A stretch of DNA of 56,631 bases from Crocosphaera chwakensis CCY0110 (GTDB lineage: Bacteria > Cyanobacteriota > Cyanobacteriia > Cyanobacteriales > Microcystaceae). Under the pieces are notes generated by a model. That model saw only the letters and a program-made list of their open reading frames with translations, was not told where the DNA came from and searched no databases. The translations under genes and the position numbers were made by a program. Within the stretch, counting starts at the first letter, position 1; each line of letters begins with the position of its first letter. Where the stretch lies: NCBI RefSeq assembly GCF_000169335.1, contig NZ_AAXW01000031.1:1-56631 (forward strand), read 5' to 3'. Shown here piece after piece: positions 1 to 7,352 of the stretch.

Positions 1-88
1 CCAAAAATAGTTATTATCATCAGAAACTAATAAATAATAACTCCATCTAAATAATGATAATTGTTTCACAATAACTTCCTTTTAAAAT

Positions 89-114
89 AAAGAAGGTCAT
101 AGATGACCTTCTTT
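89..114 (-). terminator. Hairpin terminator after the 121-aa gene
   Basis: A perfect 12-bp stem with a 2-nt centre lies 7 bases beyond the stop codon of the minus-strand gene at 121-486. It is followed on the minus strand by an A/T-rich tract. The position fits a rho-independent terminator, although the U tract is weak and the very short centre makes it close to a perfect palindrome. Confidence 0.6.
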
Positions 115-120
115 GTTAAC

Positions 121-486
121 CTAACTAATTCCCCAAAACTCTTCTGATTCTTTTATTGATTCTCTTTGATTAATAATTTGATTCCAAATTTTTAAACCAC
201 CGATCAAATTAATGTATTCTTGTTGGTCTTTAACTTCAAAATCTCTAATACATTCTTCATGGTTATCGTGATTTTGTATCCAGCATTCTCTCACCAGTTT
301 TCTGATTTCAGTTGACAGTTCTAAAAAAGTTCCCTTTACTTTAATTTCAGTGTAATAACGAGGCTCAAAATCAGAATAAACAATCAAAAAATTGTATGTT
401 TCTACGGGAGATTGAGTTTTTGATGAAAGAAGTTCAATGATTTTTTGAGAGTCTCTTTCATTGAAAGTTCTAATTTCTAGTAACAT
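121..486 (-). CDS. Hypothetical protein, 121 aa
   Basis: No recognised family. This is a soluble, acidic protein with an N-terminal beta-like stretch (MLLEIRTFNE) and several aromatic residues, and it has no signal peptide or membrane segment. It starts at an ATG preceded by an A/T-rich leader that carries a mini-hairpin (518-531), and it ends just before a strong hairpin. It therefore looks like a single-gene transcription unit, like several neighbours in the first 10 kb. Function unknown. Confidence 0.6.
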   Translation of the reverse strand: MLLEIRTFNERDSQKIIELLSSKTQSPVETYNFLIVYSDFEPRYYTEIKVKGTFLELSTEIRKLVRECWIQNHDNHEECIRDFEVKDQQEYINLIGGLKIWNQIINQRESIKESEEFWGIS

Positions 487-517
487 AATTTTACTTTCAT
501 AAATATCATTATAAATA

Positions 518-531
518 ATTGCGTCAGCAAT
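518..531 (-). promoter_or_regulatory. Leader mini-hairpin 1
   Basis: ATTGC/GCAAT stem with a 4-nt loop, 31 nt upstream of the start of the gene at 121-486. It is nested inside a longer inverted repeat (490-500 with 537-547). It is one of eight similar elements (see findings). Confidence 0.45.
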
Positions 532-656
532 AAAAAATGAAAGTAAAGTATAATTTCTCTGCTTTATAAGTATTTTAACCAGTTAATGGTGTAAAATAAA
601 ATGAAGTGGCTTTGATTATTAATATTTTATTAGTAAAATTGTTAGTGATTAGTGTT

Positions 657-902
657 ATGAAAAACTCAGAAGACTTTGATAACTCGTTAGATTTTGAAAT
701 TCTTGATGAAAAAAAATGGGTTGAATTAAATCAAGCTAAAATCGAAGCTAGAAAACAATTATGGTCTTTGCCTCCAACTGAAGCACAAGAACAAGTTAAT
801 AGTATTTTGTTTCCGAATTTGTGGGAAGTTGACAGAGAGGCATTATTGACCTGGAATGAGAGTATTCCAAAAATTTTTGAAGATGACGAAATTAACCTCT
901 AA
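657..902 (+). CDS. Hypothetical protein, 81 aa
   Basis: No recognised family. The frame stays open upstream to a GTG at 606, but the residues that would add are hydrophobic and A/T-driven. The ATG at 657 (MKNSEDFDNS) gives a more natural acidic N terminus. The product is small, acidic and Trp-containing, with an LPPTEAQEQV segment in the middle. It is the only plus-strand gene in the first 6.8 kb. Function unknown. Confidence 0.5.
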   Translation: MKNSEDFDNSLDFEILDEKKWVELNQAKIEARKQLWSLPPTEAQEQVNSILFPNLWEVDREALLTWNESIPKIFEDDEINL

Positions 903-1000
903 AAATAAGTTCTAAAATTAAAACATTTATCTTTGTAATAGAAAAATCAAACTAGAAACATTTTTTCTAGTTTGATAGTATCTTAATTATCTAACTAAAA

Positions 1001-1597
1001 TTAGTTTCCGTAAAATTCTCGCCAGTCTTGAAAAGTTTGATGTTTTCTTTCATATCGTTTGCCATCAAGAATTAAGTGGTAATCTTCCCAGGTAGCTTCG
1101 GGTAAACTAGGATTGAATTTCCATCCGAGAGGCTTGAATTTTGGAACAGTCTGCCAATCAGGACGGAAACAAAATGGCTCATTAGGCTGAAAAGGACGCT
1201 TAATGAAAGGTGTTTTAAGTCCTAACCAATCCTTGAGTAAAGTATTCCCGTGGGCTAAAATACTAAGGTAATATCTTTCACTAATTTTCCCTTTTTGTAA
1301 TAAGGCAAAGAGTCTCCCATCGTGGATAAAATTATGGCAAAAATGGCACAAAGCTACGGTTCCTGTATATTCAGTTCGTCCACTGTTAAAGCAGATAGAA
1401 TAACATTCGTGGCTTTCTAACCACTTTCTAAACTTAGCTTGAGAGGGAGAAACCCCACAACTCCAACACGCATTAAATTTAGCCTTTGCTGTTGCTTTGG
1501 TTTGCTCCCACCACTTTCTAGAAAGTAATTCCCTTGGTGGCATTCCGTGAAGAGGTTTGGGAATATTTGGGTGCATTAACAAATAAGGGTATGGCAT
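1001..1597 (-). CDS. HNH-like endonuclease domain protein, 198 aa
   Basis: The sequence has an HNH/zinc-type arrangement: C44-x2-C47 (CWSCG), H63 in an LESHE stretch, then C84-x2-C87-H88-N89-x2-H92 (CHFCHNFIH). That is the usual order for a zinc-stabilised HNH nuclease: metal-binding Cys pair, first His, second Cys pair, then Asn/His. The C-terminal half is rich in Trp, Pro and Phe and has no family I recognise. HNH proteins on plasmids can be homing or defence nucleases or nicking enzymes; nothing nearby says which. It is separated by a terminator (1625-1660) from the next gene upstream. The domain call rests on the motif only. Confidence 0.6.
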   Translation of the reverse strand: MPYPYLLMHPNIPKPLHGMPPRELLSRKWWEQTKATAKAKFNACWSCGVSPSQAKFRKWLESHECYSICFNSGRTEYTGTVALCHFCHNFIHDGRLFALLQKGKISERYYLSILAHGNTLLKDWLGLKTPFIKRPFQPNEPFCFRPDWQTVPKFKPLGWKFNPSLPEATWEDYHLILDGKRYERKHQTFQDWREFYGN

Positions 1598-1624
1598 GAT
1601 TATTTGACAATAACTTCATAAAAA

Positions 1625-1660
1625 AAAATAACCGTCAGGATAAGTTCTGACAGTTATTTT
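1625..1660 (-). terminator. Terminator after the gene at 1664-2038
   Basis: Stem AAAATAAC+GTCAG paired with CTGAC+GTTATTTT, with one internal mismatch and an 8-nt loop, starts 4 bases after the stop codon. On the minus strand it runs into eight consecutive T residues, which is a good intrinsic terminator. Confidence 0.7.
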
Positions 1661-1663
1661 GAG

Positions 1664-2038
1664 CTAATTAAATTGTGAATGTAACTGCATAACAACCTCT
1701 TTCATTTGAGATAAGTCGAGTTCTAATTTTGGATATCTAGAACATCCGAGACAAGCAGTAAAGAATTTACAGTCTGTTTCTTGTGATAAAGTTTCAATGA
1801 AATGTTTATCAATATACCAACCTTCGTGTCCAGTTACACCATTAAGTAAAATCAAAGCATATCCGTGAGTTCTTTGTTCACAAATCCAGTGGACTTGGCG
1901 TTTTTTCACTTGACCATTAAAAGTTTCTACTGCATCAATAGAAGCATAATGCTTATCAATAAGATAGCAAAAACCTTGTTTGTTTTCTTCTTCTATTCTT
2001 AAGTTTTCTAAGTTTTTTATCAACTCTTTAAAGCTCAT
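1664..2038 (-). CDS. Hypothetical protein, 124 aa
   Basis: No recognised family. The ATG at 2038 (MSFKELIKNL) is preferred over an upstream TTG, because the upstream stretch overlaps a leader mini-hairpin (2074-2087). The protein opens with an amphipathic helix. It then has a Cys/Trp/His-containing central part (QVHWICEQRTHG) and a CLGCSRYP segment near the C terminus whose two Cys could bind metal. It lies directly downstream of the Ycf46-like ATPase gene on the same strand, 64 bases away. Function unknown. Confidence 0.6.
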   Translation of the reverse strand: MSFKELIKNLENLRIEEENKQGFCYLIDKHYASIDAVETFNGQVKKRQVHWICEQRTHGYALILLNGVTGHEGWYIDKHFIETLSQETDCKFFTACLGCSRYPKLELDLSQMKEVVMQLHSQFN

Positions 2039-2073
2039 TTTTGATTTGACCTTAATTATCTTCAAAAAAAATA

Positions 2074-2087
2074 AGGGCGTAAGCCCT
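2074..2087 (-). promoter_or_regulatory. Leader mini-hairpin 2
   Basis: AGGGC/GCCCT stem with a 4-nt loop, between the ATPase stop codon and the ATG at 2038. Same layout as the other mini-hairpins in this region. Confidence 0.4.
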
Positions 2088-2101
2088 ATATTGTGCGACA
2101 A

Positions 2102-3580
2102 TTATGATGCTGGACGTGCCATTAATCTAGCCCAACTACGAATTTGTTCAATATTCTCGTAATCTCTATTAGCTTGAGGCGTGATTTCTCCTAGCACGGT
2201 TTCTATGTCTTTAAACCGTAGTTTTCTATCATCGGCATGAGCCAAAGTCACAGCTTCGGTTATAAGATAGGCTAATTCTGCACCAGTGAAATCTTCGGTT
2301 TTGTCTATCAACATTTGCACCTGTTCAACACTAAGATTAATGCCAAACTTTTTGAGGTGAATTGTCAAAATATCCTCTCTCTCAGAGGCATTGGGTAAAT
2401 CAACAAAGAATATCTCATCAAATCTGCCTTTGCGTAAGAATTCTGGTGGTAGGCTATTAACCTTATTAGCAGTAGCAACCACAAATACAGGTTGTTTTTT
2501 CTCCTGCATCCAATTTAGAAAGGTTCCTAAAACCCCCTTGGATACTCCACCATCATGGGTACTAGAACCTGCATCAAAAGCTTTCTCGACCTCATCGATC
2601 CAGAGGCAAACAGGTGCGATCGCTTCTGCGGTTTTGAGAACTCTCCTTAAATTCTTCTCGGTTTCACCCAATAACGAATGGTACAAACTTCTGATATCGA
2701 GGTGCATTACAGGTACTCCCAATTCAGAGCCAATGTTCTTAGCGATCAAACTTTTCCCACAGCCGGGAACTCCGACTAACATGACCCCTTTAGGTTGAGG
2801 TAGTTTCTTATTAGGTGAAGCAAAGAGTTTCTTGCGTCGAGCTAACCAAGTTTTAAGGGTTCTCAGTCCCCCAACTTTCACATCGGGTTCATTGGATAAT
2901 TCTACTCCTAATCGTTTTAGCTTAGCGAGCTTAAACTGGCTAACTTGTTGTACTAAAACATCATGGTTCAGGTTGGGATATTTCTTAAGAGTGAACCTCA
3001 GAGCATCATTAATTTCTGCGATCGTTAATCCCTGGCAACTTCTGATTAACTTTTCCCCAACATGAGGTTTAGTTATACCTTTAGGAAAGCGATTAAACAG
3101 TTGTTTCAAGAAAGCTTTGATCACCGCAGCACTGGGTAAGCCATAATCTAAAATATGAATCAAACCCTCAAACATTGGTAAGTTAATGTCTTCTTCTAAT
3201 AAGAGAATCGTTTGAGGAGTGATTTTAAGTTTATGTGCCAGATTAAATAATCTAGCAACTACTAACGGATCTGCCTTTTGCCCTGTTAGAAATTGTTGAA
3301 AATTATGCAAGACATAAACAGCTTTATCTTGAGTGTCCTCGATTTGCTCTAAGACGTTCAGAGGATCATTGGTATTAGGCAGTGGCTTAAATTCTCGTTG
3401 CCCACATTTTCCTAAGCCTTTGTCATAAGTCCAGAAAAAGACTTGATAGCCCCCGTTAGGATAATTAGCAGTATAAGCGGTTAATTCTCTGGTAAAAGAA
3501 CTAACGCTACTAGGACTGCAAGTAATTCCCAAAAGACTAAAATTAGCTGTAACAAAATGTTCTAATTCTGTAAAGATCAT
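2102..3580 (-). CDS. Ycf46-like AAA+ ATPase, 492 aa
   Basis: This is an AAA+ ATPase of the Ycf46 type found in cyanobacteria and plastids. A long N-terminal region (about 1-240) is followed by the AAA module. The Walker A (GVPGCGKS) is near residue 268, the Walker B (CLWIDEVE) near 324, sensor 1 lies in VATAN, and an Arg-finger stretch (RKGRFDEI) is near 381. Length and domain order match the family. Ycf46-like proteins are linked to photosynthesis or CO2-related regulation in some cyanobacteria, but their biochemical role is unclear. The gene lies downstream of Ycf35 and DUF2997 genes on the same strand, a grouping that recurs in cyanobacteria, so they may act together. The family call is firm; the role is not. 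Confidence 0.85.
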   Translation of the reverse strand: MIFTELEHFVTANFSLLGITCSPSSVSSFTRELTAYTANYPNGGYQVFFWTYDKGLGKCGQREFKPLPNTNDPLNVLEQIEDTQDKAVYVLHNFQQFLTGQKADPLVVARLFNLAHKLKITPQTILLLEEDINLPMFEGLIHILDYGLPSAAVIKAFLKQLFNRFPKGITKPHVGEKLIRSCQGLTIAEINDALRFTLKKYPNLNHDVLVQQVSQFKLAKLKRLGVELSNEPDVKVGGLRTLKTWLARRKKLFASPNKKLPQPKGVMLVGVPGCGKSLIAKNIGSELGVPVMHLDIRSLYHSLLGETEKNLRRVLKTAEAIAPVCLWIDEVEKAFDAGSSTHDGGVSKGVLGTFLNWMQEKKQPVFVVATANKVNSLPPEFLRKGRFDEIFFVDLPNASEREDILTIHLKKFGINLSVEQVQMLIDKTEDFTGAELAYLITEAVTLAHADDRKLRFKDIETVLGEITPQANRDYENIEQIRSWARLMARPAS

Positions 3581-3597
3581 AATACAAAAATAAGAAA

Positions 3598-3635
3598 AAA
3601 TATCATTCCCTGCTATTTCGCAAGAAATGATATTT
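3598..3635 (-). terminator. Terminator after the KTSC gene
   Basis: A 10-bp stem (AAATATCATT with AATGATATTT) directly follows the stop codon at 3640 and, on the minus strand, runs into a T-rich tract. Confidence 0.6.
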
Positions 3636-3639
3636 ATCC

Positions 3640-3960
3640 TTAAATTAAGTTAGAAACTTGCCCTCCTTTAAATTTACCTTTGATAATTTGATGGTATAAT
3701 CTACCTATAGAACCAGTGGTAGTCGTTAATCTTCCCCATAGACTTAATGGTGCCTCAAAATAACGGTAAGTTCCACCACTTTTAAACTGAACATAGAGAA
3801 TTGAATTTTCATGGTCATATCCGATAGCATCTATAGATGTACTCGCTTTACACGGTAAATGCTCTATTCTTTTAATAAGAATACCATCAATTAATTCCTC
3901 TTGTTCAGTCTCATTTTCTGAAAAACAATGACTAAGAATATCCAATTCACTACTAAACAT
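3640..3960 (-). CDS. KTSC domain protein, 106 aa
   Basis: The C-terminal 60 residues fit the KTSC domain. The pattern is a small beta-rich unit with YDHENSILYVQFKSGG, then TYRYFEAP, then SIGRLYHQIIKGKF. KTSC domains occur alone or fused to lysyl-tRNA synthetase and are thought to bind nucleic acid or a small ligand; no enzymatic activity is known. The N-terminal 40 residues are acidic and unassigned. The gene lies upstream of the Ycf46-like ATPase on the same strand but has its own terminator, so co-transcription is not assured. Confidence 0.75.
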   Translation of the reverse strand: MFSSELDILSHCFSENETEQEELIDGILIKRIEHLPCKASTSIDAIGYDHENSILYVQFKSGGTYRYFEAPLSLWGRLTTTTGSIGRLYHQIIKGKFKGGQVSNLI

Positions 3961-3983
3961 TTTTTGTCCTCCATGATAAAATA

Positions 3984-4004
3984 AGTGTGAGAAAATCTCA
4001 CACT
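3984..4004 (-). terminator. Perfect 9-bp hairpin between two minus-strand genes
   Basis: AGTGTGAGA and TCTCACACT flank a 3-nt loop, 26 bases after the gene at 4031-4351 and 23 bases before the KTSC start. It is either a terminator or a 5' leader hairpin of the KTSC gene. Confidence 0.5.
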
Positions 4005-4030
4005 GTATTGTTAATTTTTTTAAGTAAGCT

Positions 4031-4351
4031 TTAACCTTGAAGTAATCTCCTTAATAAATGACAATCTTGTTTAGGAGTCACTTTCTCAAGTAGTCCTGTT
4101 TGGTCTTTAGGGACATATATATCAAGAGATGGAGATTTATTATCAAATTTGACTATTTCTCCACATAAAACTCTAGGTTTAAGACTAACAAAAACAATCT
4201 CATCCTCATCAGTAGCAAAAGAAGAAAAAGTAATAGTTATCGGTCTTTCTTGTGGATCTATAGGGTTTTCTTCCCAATCATTATCATCCTCAAAGACGAG
4301 ATAACTCAGATAATCTATTGGTGTTTTCGGTCTATTGTTTTCTAATTTCAT
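4031..4351 (-). CDS. Hypothetical protein, 106 aa
   Basis: No recognised family. The ATG at 4351 (MKLENNRPKT) is chosen because the frame upstream can only start at a TTG inside a leader mini-hairpin (4393-4404). The protein is acidic, with a DDNDWEEN patch near residue 25 and a beta-rich centre (PITITFSSFA, EIVFVSLKPR). It lies between the DUF2997 gene and the KTSC gene on the same strand. Confidence 0.55.
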   Translation of the reverse strand: MKLENNRPKTPIDYLSYLVFEDDNDWEENPIDPQERPITITFSSFATDEDEIVFVSLKPRVLCGEIVKFDNKSPSLDIYVPKDQTGLLEKVTPKQDCHLLRRLLQG

Positions 4352-4392
4352 TGTAGTTAGTTTATCCTTAGACAAAATCTCATTCTTGAAAA

Positions 4393-4404
4393 TGGCGTAA
4401 GCCA
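4393..4404 (-). promoter_or_regulatory. Leader mini-hairpin 3
   Basis: TGGC/GCCA stem with a 4-nt loop. On the minus strand it lies directly after the T tract of the terminator at 4409-4432 and about 40 nt before the ATG at 4351. Confidence 0.45.
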
Positions 4405-4408
4405 AAAA

Positions 4409-4432
4409 AAAGCAGGGTTAGTTCCCTGCTTT
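4409..4432 (-). terminator. Terminator after the DUF2997 gene
   Basis: A 9-bp stem (AAAGCAGGG with CCCTGCTTT) with a 6-nt loop starts 5 bases after the stop codon and is followed on the minus strand by a run of T. Strong intrinsic terminator. Confidence 0.75.
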
Positions 4433-4437
4433 TATCT

Positions 4438-4632
4438 TTAATGATTCAAATGTTGTTGTTGATGGATTTGAGAATTTTGTCGATATTCAGGTTTAAATTC
4501 TCGATTATCTACTCCCCCTAATGCTTCTTCAAGAGGCTTCGTTAAAGACAAACAATTACCTCCTGATGAACCCTTAACTTCAATCGTAAAGTTTCCATTA
4601 GCATCAACGTTAATTATAATTTCTGAATTCAT
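4438..4632 (-). CDS. DUF2997 family protein, 64 aa
   Basis: This is a short protein with the DUF2997 pattern: a beta-hairpin start (SEIIINVDANGNFTIEV), a KGSSGGNCLSL segment with one Cys, then a PLEEALGGV...EFKPEYR tail. In cyanobacteria, DUF2997 genes commonly sit next to DUF1257/Ycf35, as here. Its start codon overlaps the Ycf35 stop codon by one base, so the two are translationally coupled. Function unknown. The Gln/His-rich end is unusual. Confidence 0.75.
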   Translation of the reverse strand: MNSEIIINVDANGNFTIEVKGSSGGNCLSLTKPLEEALGGVDNREFKPEYRQNSQIHQQQHLNH

Positions 4633-5012
4633 TATCTTTTACCTCTTAATGTGATTTGAACCTGACCGTTAATTGTTTCTTGTTGTTTAACTCTGTAGCC
4701 CAATCTTTGAGCAGTAGCAACAGCATAATTAGTGCCTAACTCTTGTTTAAAATTAGGCAATTTAGACCGTCTTAAATCGTAATCATCACAAACTAATTTG
4801 TAGGTATTTTCCTCATAAAGAAAGCCAATATCACTACTACTATTAATTTGCGATCGCTCTACTACAAGATGAGCTACTCCTTGACTACTCCAAGTGGTGT
4901 TAAGTTGAACAGGTTGCTGATGCTCTGTTACTTTTAATCCCATATTTTTCAAGGATTGAAGCAAAACTTTACGGTTATTGTACTGAGTCTTAATTGTCGA
5001 AAAGTGCGACAT
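4632..5012 (-). CDS. ycf35: Ycf35 / DUF1257 family protein, 126 aa
   Basis: This matches the Ycf35 (DUF1257) family: it begins MSHFSTIKTQ, has a leucine-rich helix (VLLQSLKNMGLKV), a central DIGFLYEE...YKLVCDDYD segment and a C-terminal YAVATAQRLGYRV motif. The ATG at 5012 is the family start; a longer frame to 5063 adds 17 residues that overlap a leader hairpin. Ycf35 is conserved in cyanobacteria and red-algal plastids with no settled function. Its presence here with DUF2997 and a Ycf46-like ATPase suggests that a small functional set has been carried onto a mobile replicon. The family call is firm. Confidence 0.85.
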   Translation of the reverse strand: MSHFSTIKTQYNNRKVLLQSLKNMGLKVTEHQQPVQLNTTWSSQGVAHLVVERSQINSSSDIGFLYEENTYKLVCDDYDLRRSKLPNFKQELGTNYAVATAQRLGYRVKQQETINGQVQITLRGKR

Positions 5013-5047
5013 AATTAACTCCTTAATTGAATTAATATCAATTAAGA

Positions 5048-5065
5048 TTTTGTCGCCAGACAAAA
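5048..5065 (-). promoter_or_regulatory. Leader mini-hairpin 8
   Basis: TTTTGTC/GACAAAA stem with a 4-nt loop, 35 nt upstream of the ycf35 ATG. On the minus strand it begins within a T tract, like the other mini-hairpins. Confidence 0.45.
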
Positions 5066-5104
5066 AAGTTGCTTAAATTCTTTGATAGTGTTTGAATGAA
5101 AAGG

Positions 5105-5230
5105 CTAATTTTTTTTGATTTCTTCGATTAAATCGTCTAGTTCAGCTAAGGATAGGTAACAAGAAATTAAACCATTAGAAGTTATCCAAAATACTTCAAT
5201 GTGAGTTGATAAATTATTTGATTCATACAT
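5105..5230 (-). CDS. Small hypothetical protein, 41 aa, next to an IS end
   Basis: The frame runs 64 codons from 5299, but the first 23 lie in the end of the IS605 element. The ATG at 5230 (MYESNNLSTH), preceded by AAGGACTA, is the likely native start. The product has a beta-rich middle (IEVFWITSNGLIS) and ends in an acidic helix (LAELDDLIEEIKKN). No family is recognised. The insertion lies just upstream and may have replaced its promoter. Confidence 0.45.
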   Translation of the reverse strand: MYESNNLSTHIEVFWITSNGLISCYLSLAELDDLIEEIKKN

Positions 5231-5248
5231 TAGTCCTTGATTGAGCCA

Positions 5249-5269
5249 CTCAGCGCTAAAGCGACTGAG
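5249..5269 (-). repeat. IS605 right-end hairpin
   Basis: CTCAG-CGCT-AA-AGCG-A-CTGAG forms an imperfect hairpin that contains the tnpB stop codon (5256-5258). In this family, the 3' part of tnpB and the right end produce the guide (omega) RNA, so this hairpin should lie near its 3' scaffold. The RNA itself is inferred. Confidence 0.6.
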
Positions 5270-6809
5270 ATTCCTGAAGTAGTCGCCCGCTTGTCGCATC
5301 CCTAAAGGGGGCTATCTGGCGGTCGGTTTCAGACGTAATGGCGAGCTGCTCTAAGGGGACTATGACTTCACCTGACTTTTGGACGCGCCTACTCATCTCG
5401 CAGCTTTTATTAGCTTCCCATGCCACCATCAGGACTGGCTCCAGCCCCGGATACTCTGATTGAGCATCCCGCAAGGAAAGCGTATCGTCATAAACGTGAC
5501 GACTCAAGAATGCAGAAAAGAGATCGCGCTGCATTTCAAATCCACTCTCATCTTTATGAATCCGTTCTGATAGAGACTTCTTTATCCTAGTCCCCGTTAA
5601 GTGGGTTTGTGAGAGTGCGGTTTTCTGAGTCGAAAATCTTGTTACTAAACCGCCAGCACTTTCAGCCTTGCGGGTTAGTTCGCTCATGAAAAAACTTGGG
5701 GATTTATCTTTTATGGCTTTACCATATCGTTTCTGCCATCCCTTGACAGAAACTTTTTCAGTTTTGATTTGTTTGCCATGGCGTAAGACTTCGTTGACTA
5801 GCCTACGATTCTGGGACTTGGCATAAGCTGTTCGTTTACGTTCTATTTCAGCTTTTTTCGCTCTGATTCTTTGGTAGGTTTTCGAGCGGTTCCAAGGTTT
5901 CGTTTTGGCTCCTTTTTTAACTTTTCCCTTTTTGGTAACAGTTTTTCTTCCTTTCTTCGCCTCAAAGTCCGGCTCGAACTTGTCAAGATTATTGGCTCTT
6001 TGGGAGCGCTGCATCTTCCGTTGCAAACGAGCTATCTCTTTTTGGTAGGTAGGAACATTCTCAGCAAAGGGGAGAAGTCCTGCATCTTCATCGCTCACAT
6101 AAGCAACGTTGGAGATGTTGAGATCGATACCGATTGAACCTTCTGCTACCTTGTTCTTTTCTTTGACGAAAGGCACTCCTTCGCAAATCAGTTGGACATA
6201 CCAGCAACGTTTGCCGTTAAGGATACGCCAAAGCAATCGAACAAATTTGACTCTACTAGAAAGCCCATGACAGATAACTTCATTGTAGATATCAATTATC
6301 GCTGGAACTTTTAGCTTACCCCAGACCACCTGATTATCTTTCCAACGAAGCCCTTGCTTATTGCTCTTGGCTTCTACCGACTTAAAACGTGATGGAACTT
6401 TGAATCTCAGTTTTTTAGCACCACCAAATACGGTTCGTTCTACTGCATTGAATGCCCTAGTTGCTAGTTTCTGCTGGCACTGAGCATCAATCTTTTCAGC
6501 TATCCAATCAGATGCTTTTGCTGTTTGGGTAGCGTAAGACTGAATGTCATAATCAGAATATAGCTCTTTTGCTTTGGCATCCTTGTAAAGCCGATTGCGT
6601 TTTGATTTATTTTTAGCAGATTTTGGGAGAGATTTTGCCTCCTGCCATTCTAACGACGCTCTTGCTCTTTGAAGCCTTTTTTTTGTTTCCCCCAAACAGG
6701 CATTATATAACTGACGAGCAGCTTGAAACCTCGCCAGTAACTCTCTTTCAGTAAGGGAGTCAACTACTAAAGGTAGTTCGGTAACAAAGGATGGGGTACT
6801 TGCTTTCAT
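5256..6809 (-). CDS. tnpB: TnpB, RNA-guided nuclease of IS605 type, 517 aa
   Basis: This is a TnpB (OrfB) protein: an RNA-guided DNA nuclease of IS200/IS605 elements, related to Cas12. A helical, basic N-terminal region is followed by the split RuvC centre, with Asp in IGIDLN (about residue 229), Glu in IKTEKVSVKG (about 348) and the last Asp in MQRDLFSAFL (about 428). All three catalytic acids are present. The usual four-Cys zinc finger between the second and third acids is absent: the region reads SQTHLTGTRIKK and SERIHKDESGFE with no Cys. This Cys-less form seems to be a subgroup rather than a local mutation. It is long for TnpB (about 400 aa is common). Coding runs into the right-end hairpin. 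Confidence 0.88.
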   Translation of the reverse strand: MKASTPSFVTELPLVVDSLTERELLARFQAARQLYNACLGETKKRLQRARASLEWQEAKSLPKSAKNKSKRNRLYKDAKAKELYSDYDIQSYATQTAKASDWIAEKIDAQCQQKLATRAFNAVERTVFGGAKKLRFKVPSRFKSVEAKSNKQGLRWKDNQVVWGKLKVPAIIDIYNEVICHGLSSRVKFVRLLWRILNGKRCWYVQLICEGVPFVKEKNKVAEGSIGIDLNISNVAYVSDEDAGLLPFAENVPTYQKEIARLQRKMQRSQRANNLDKFEPDFEAKKGRKTVTKKGKVKKGAKTKPWNRSKTYQRIRAKKAEIERKRTAYAKSQNRRLVNEVLRHGKQIKTEKVSVKGWQKRYGKAIKDKSPSFFMSELTRKAESAGGLVTRFSTQKTALSQTHLTGTRIKKSLSERIHKDESGFEMQRDLFSAFLSRHVYDDTLSLRDAQSEYPGLEPVLMVAWEANKSCEMSRRVQKSGEVIVPLEQLAITSETDRQIAPFRDATSGRLLQESQSL

Positions 6810-6861
6810 ACGGTCATTATACTACTATTTGTCGATATAAACAAGATATCGACAAATAGAA

Positions 6862-7263
6862 ATGAGTGAAAAACTAAAATTCAACAGAAGAAATCATACA
6901 GTAGGATTAGCTACCGTTCACTTGGTTTGGATACCAAAACGAAGAAGAAAGGTACTGATAGGAGATGTCAAAAAACGCCTTCTAGAGATATTCGCAGAGG
7001 TAGCCAAAGACAATAGTTTTGTTATCCGCTCTCAGGAGGTAGCCCCTGATCATGTTCACTTGCTGATTGAATACAGCAGTCGAGATTCTATTGCTCAAGT
7101 AGTGCAAGCATTCAAGGGTAGGTCGAGCAGACTTCTAAGAAAAGAGTTTCCTGAACTATTAAAACTACCATCTCTTTGGTCTCGTTCATATTTTTATGAA
7201 ACTACAGGTAAGGTTAGTAGTGAGAAGATAAGAGCCTATATTGAAGATCCGCATCACTATTAA
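6862..7263 (+). CDS. tnpA: TnpA, Y1 HUH transposase of IS200 type, 133 aa
   Basis: This is a single-domain IS200-type transposase that cuts and rejoins single-stranded DNA. The HUH pair is H64-V-H66 in DHVHLLIEY, and the nucleophilic Tyr is Y126 in EKIRAYIED. The opening HLVWIPKRRRK stretch is typical of the family. The length is normal and the gene looks intact. It is divergent from tnpB with a 52-base gap that must hold both promoters. The left-end hairpin lies 42 bases after the stop codon. Confidence 0.9.
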   Translation: MSEKLKFNRRNHTVGLATVHLVWIPKRRRKVLIGDVKKRLLEIFAEVAKDNSFVIRSQEVAPDHVHLLIEYSSRDSIAQVVQAFKGRSSRLLRKEFPELLKLPSLWSRSYFYETTGKVSSEKIRAYIEDPHHY

Positions 7264-7304
7264 TTTATCCACTCGAATGATAAATCATTCCAACTGCTTT
7301 TCCA

Positions 7305-7325
7305 CTCAGAGCTAAAGCTACTGAG
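7305..7325 (-). repeat. IS605 left-end hairpin
   Basis: CTCAG-AGCT-AA-AGCT-A-CTGAG forms an imperfect hairpin of the same design and strand as the one at 5249-5269. This marks the other end of the element. Confidence 0.6.
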
Positions 7326-7352
7326 CTATCAAGCGCGTCCCCTGTATCTTTA

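Larger units (their letters stand above)
5241..7331 (-). mobile_element. IS200/IS605-type element with divergent tnpA and tnpB
   Basis: The element contains divergent tnpB (minus) and tnpA (plus), as in IS605. Matching subterminal hairpins at 5249-5269 and 7305-7325 lie on the same strand with the same design (CTCAG-stem-AA-stem-A-CTGAG), as expected for an element moved as single-stranded DNA by an HUH transposase. There is no inverted terminal repeat and no target duplication, which also fits. Exact ends are approximate: TCAA-type tetranucleotides lie just outside both hairpins. It has inserted immediately upstream of the 41-aa gene. Confidence 0.8.

Noticed and set aside
89..114. Perfect 26-bp near-palindrome as a telomere-resolution site
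   Set aside because: It sits exactly after a gene stop and looks like a terminator. Telomere targets are usually larger and centred without a loop. Nothing else supports it.
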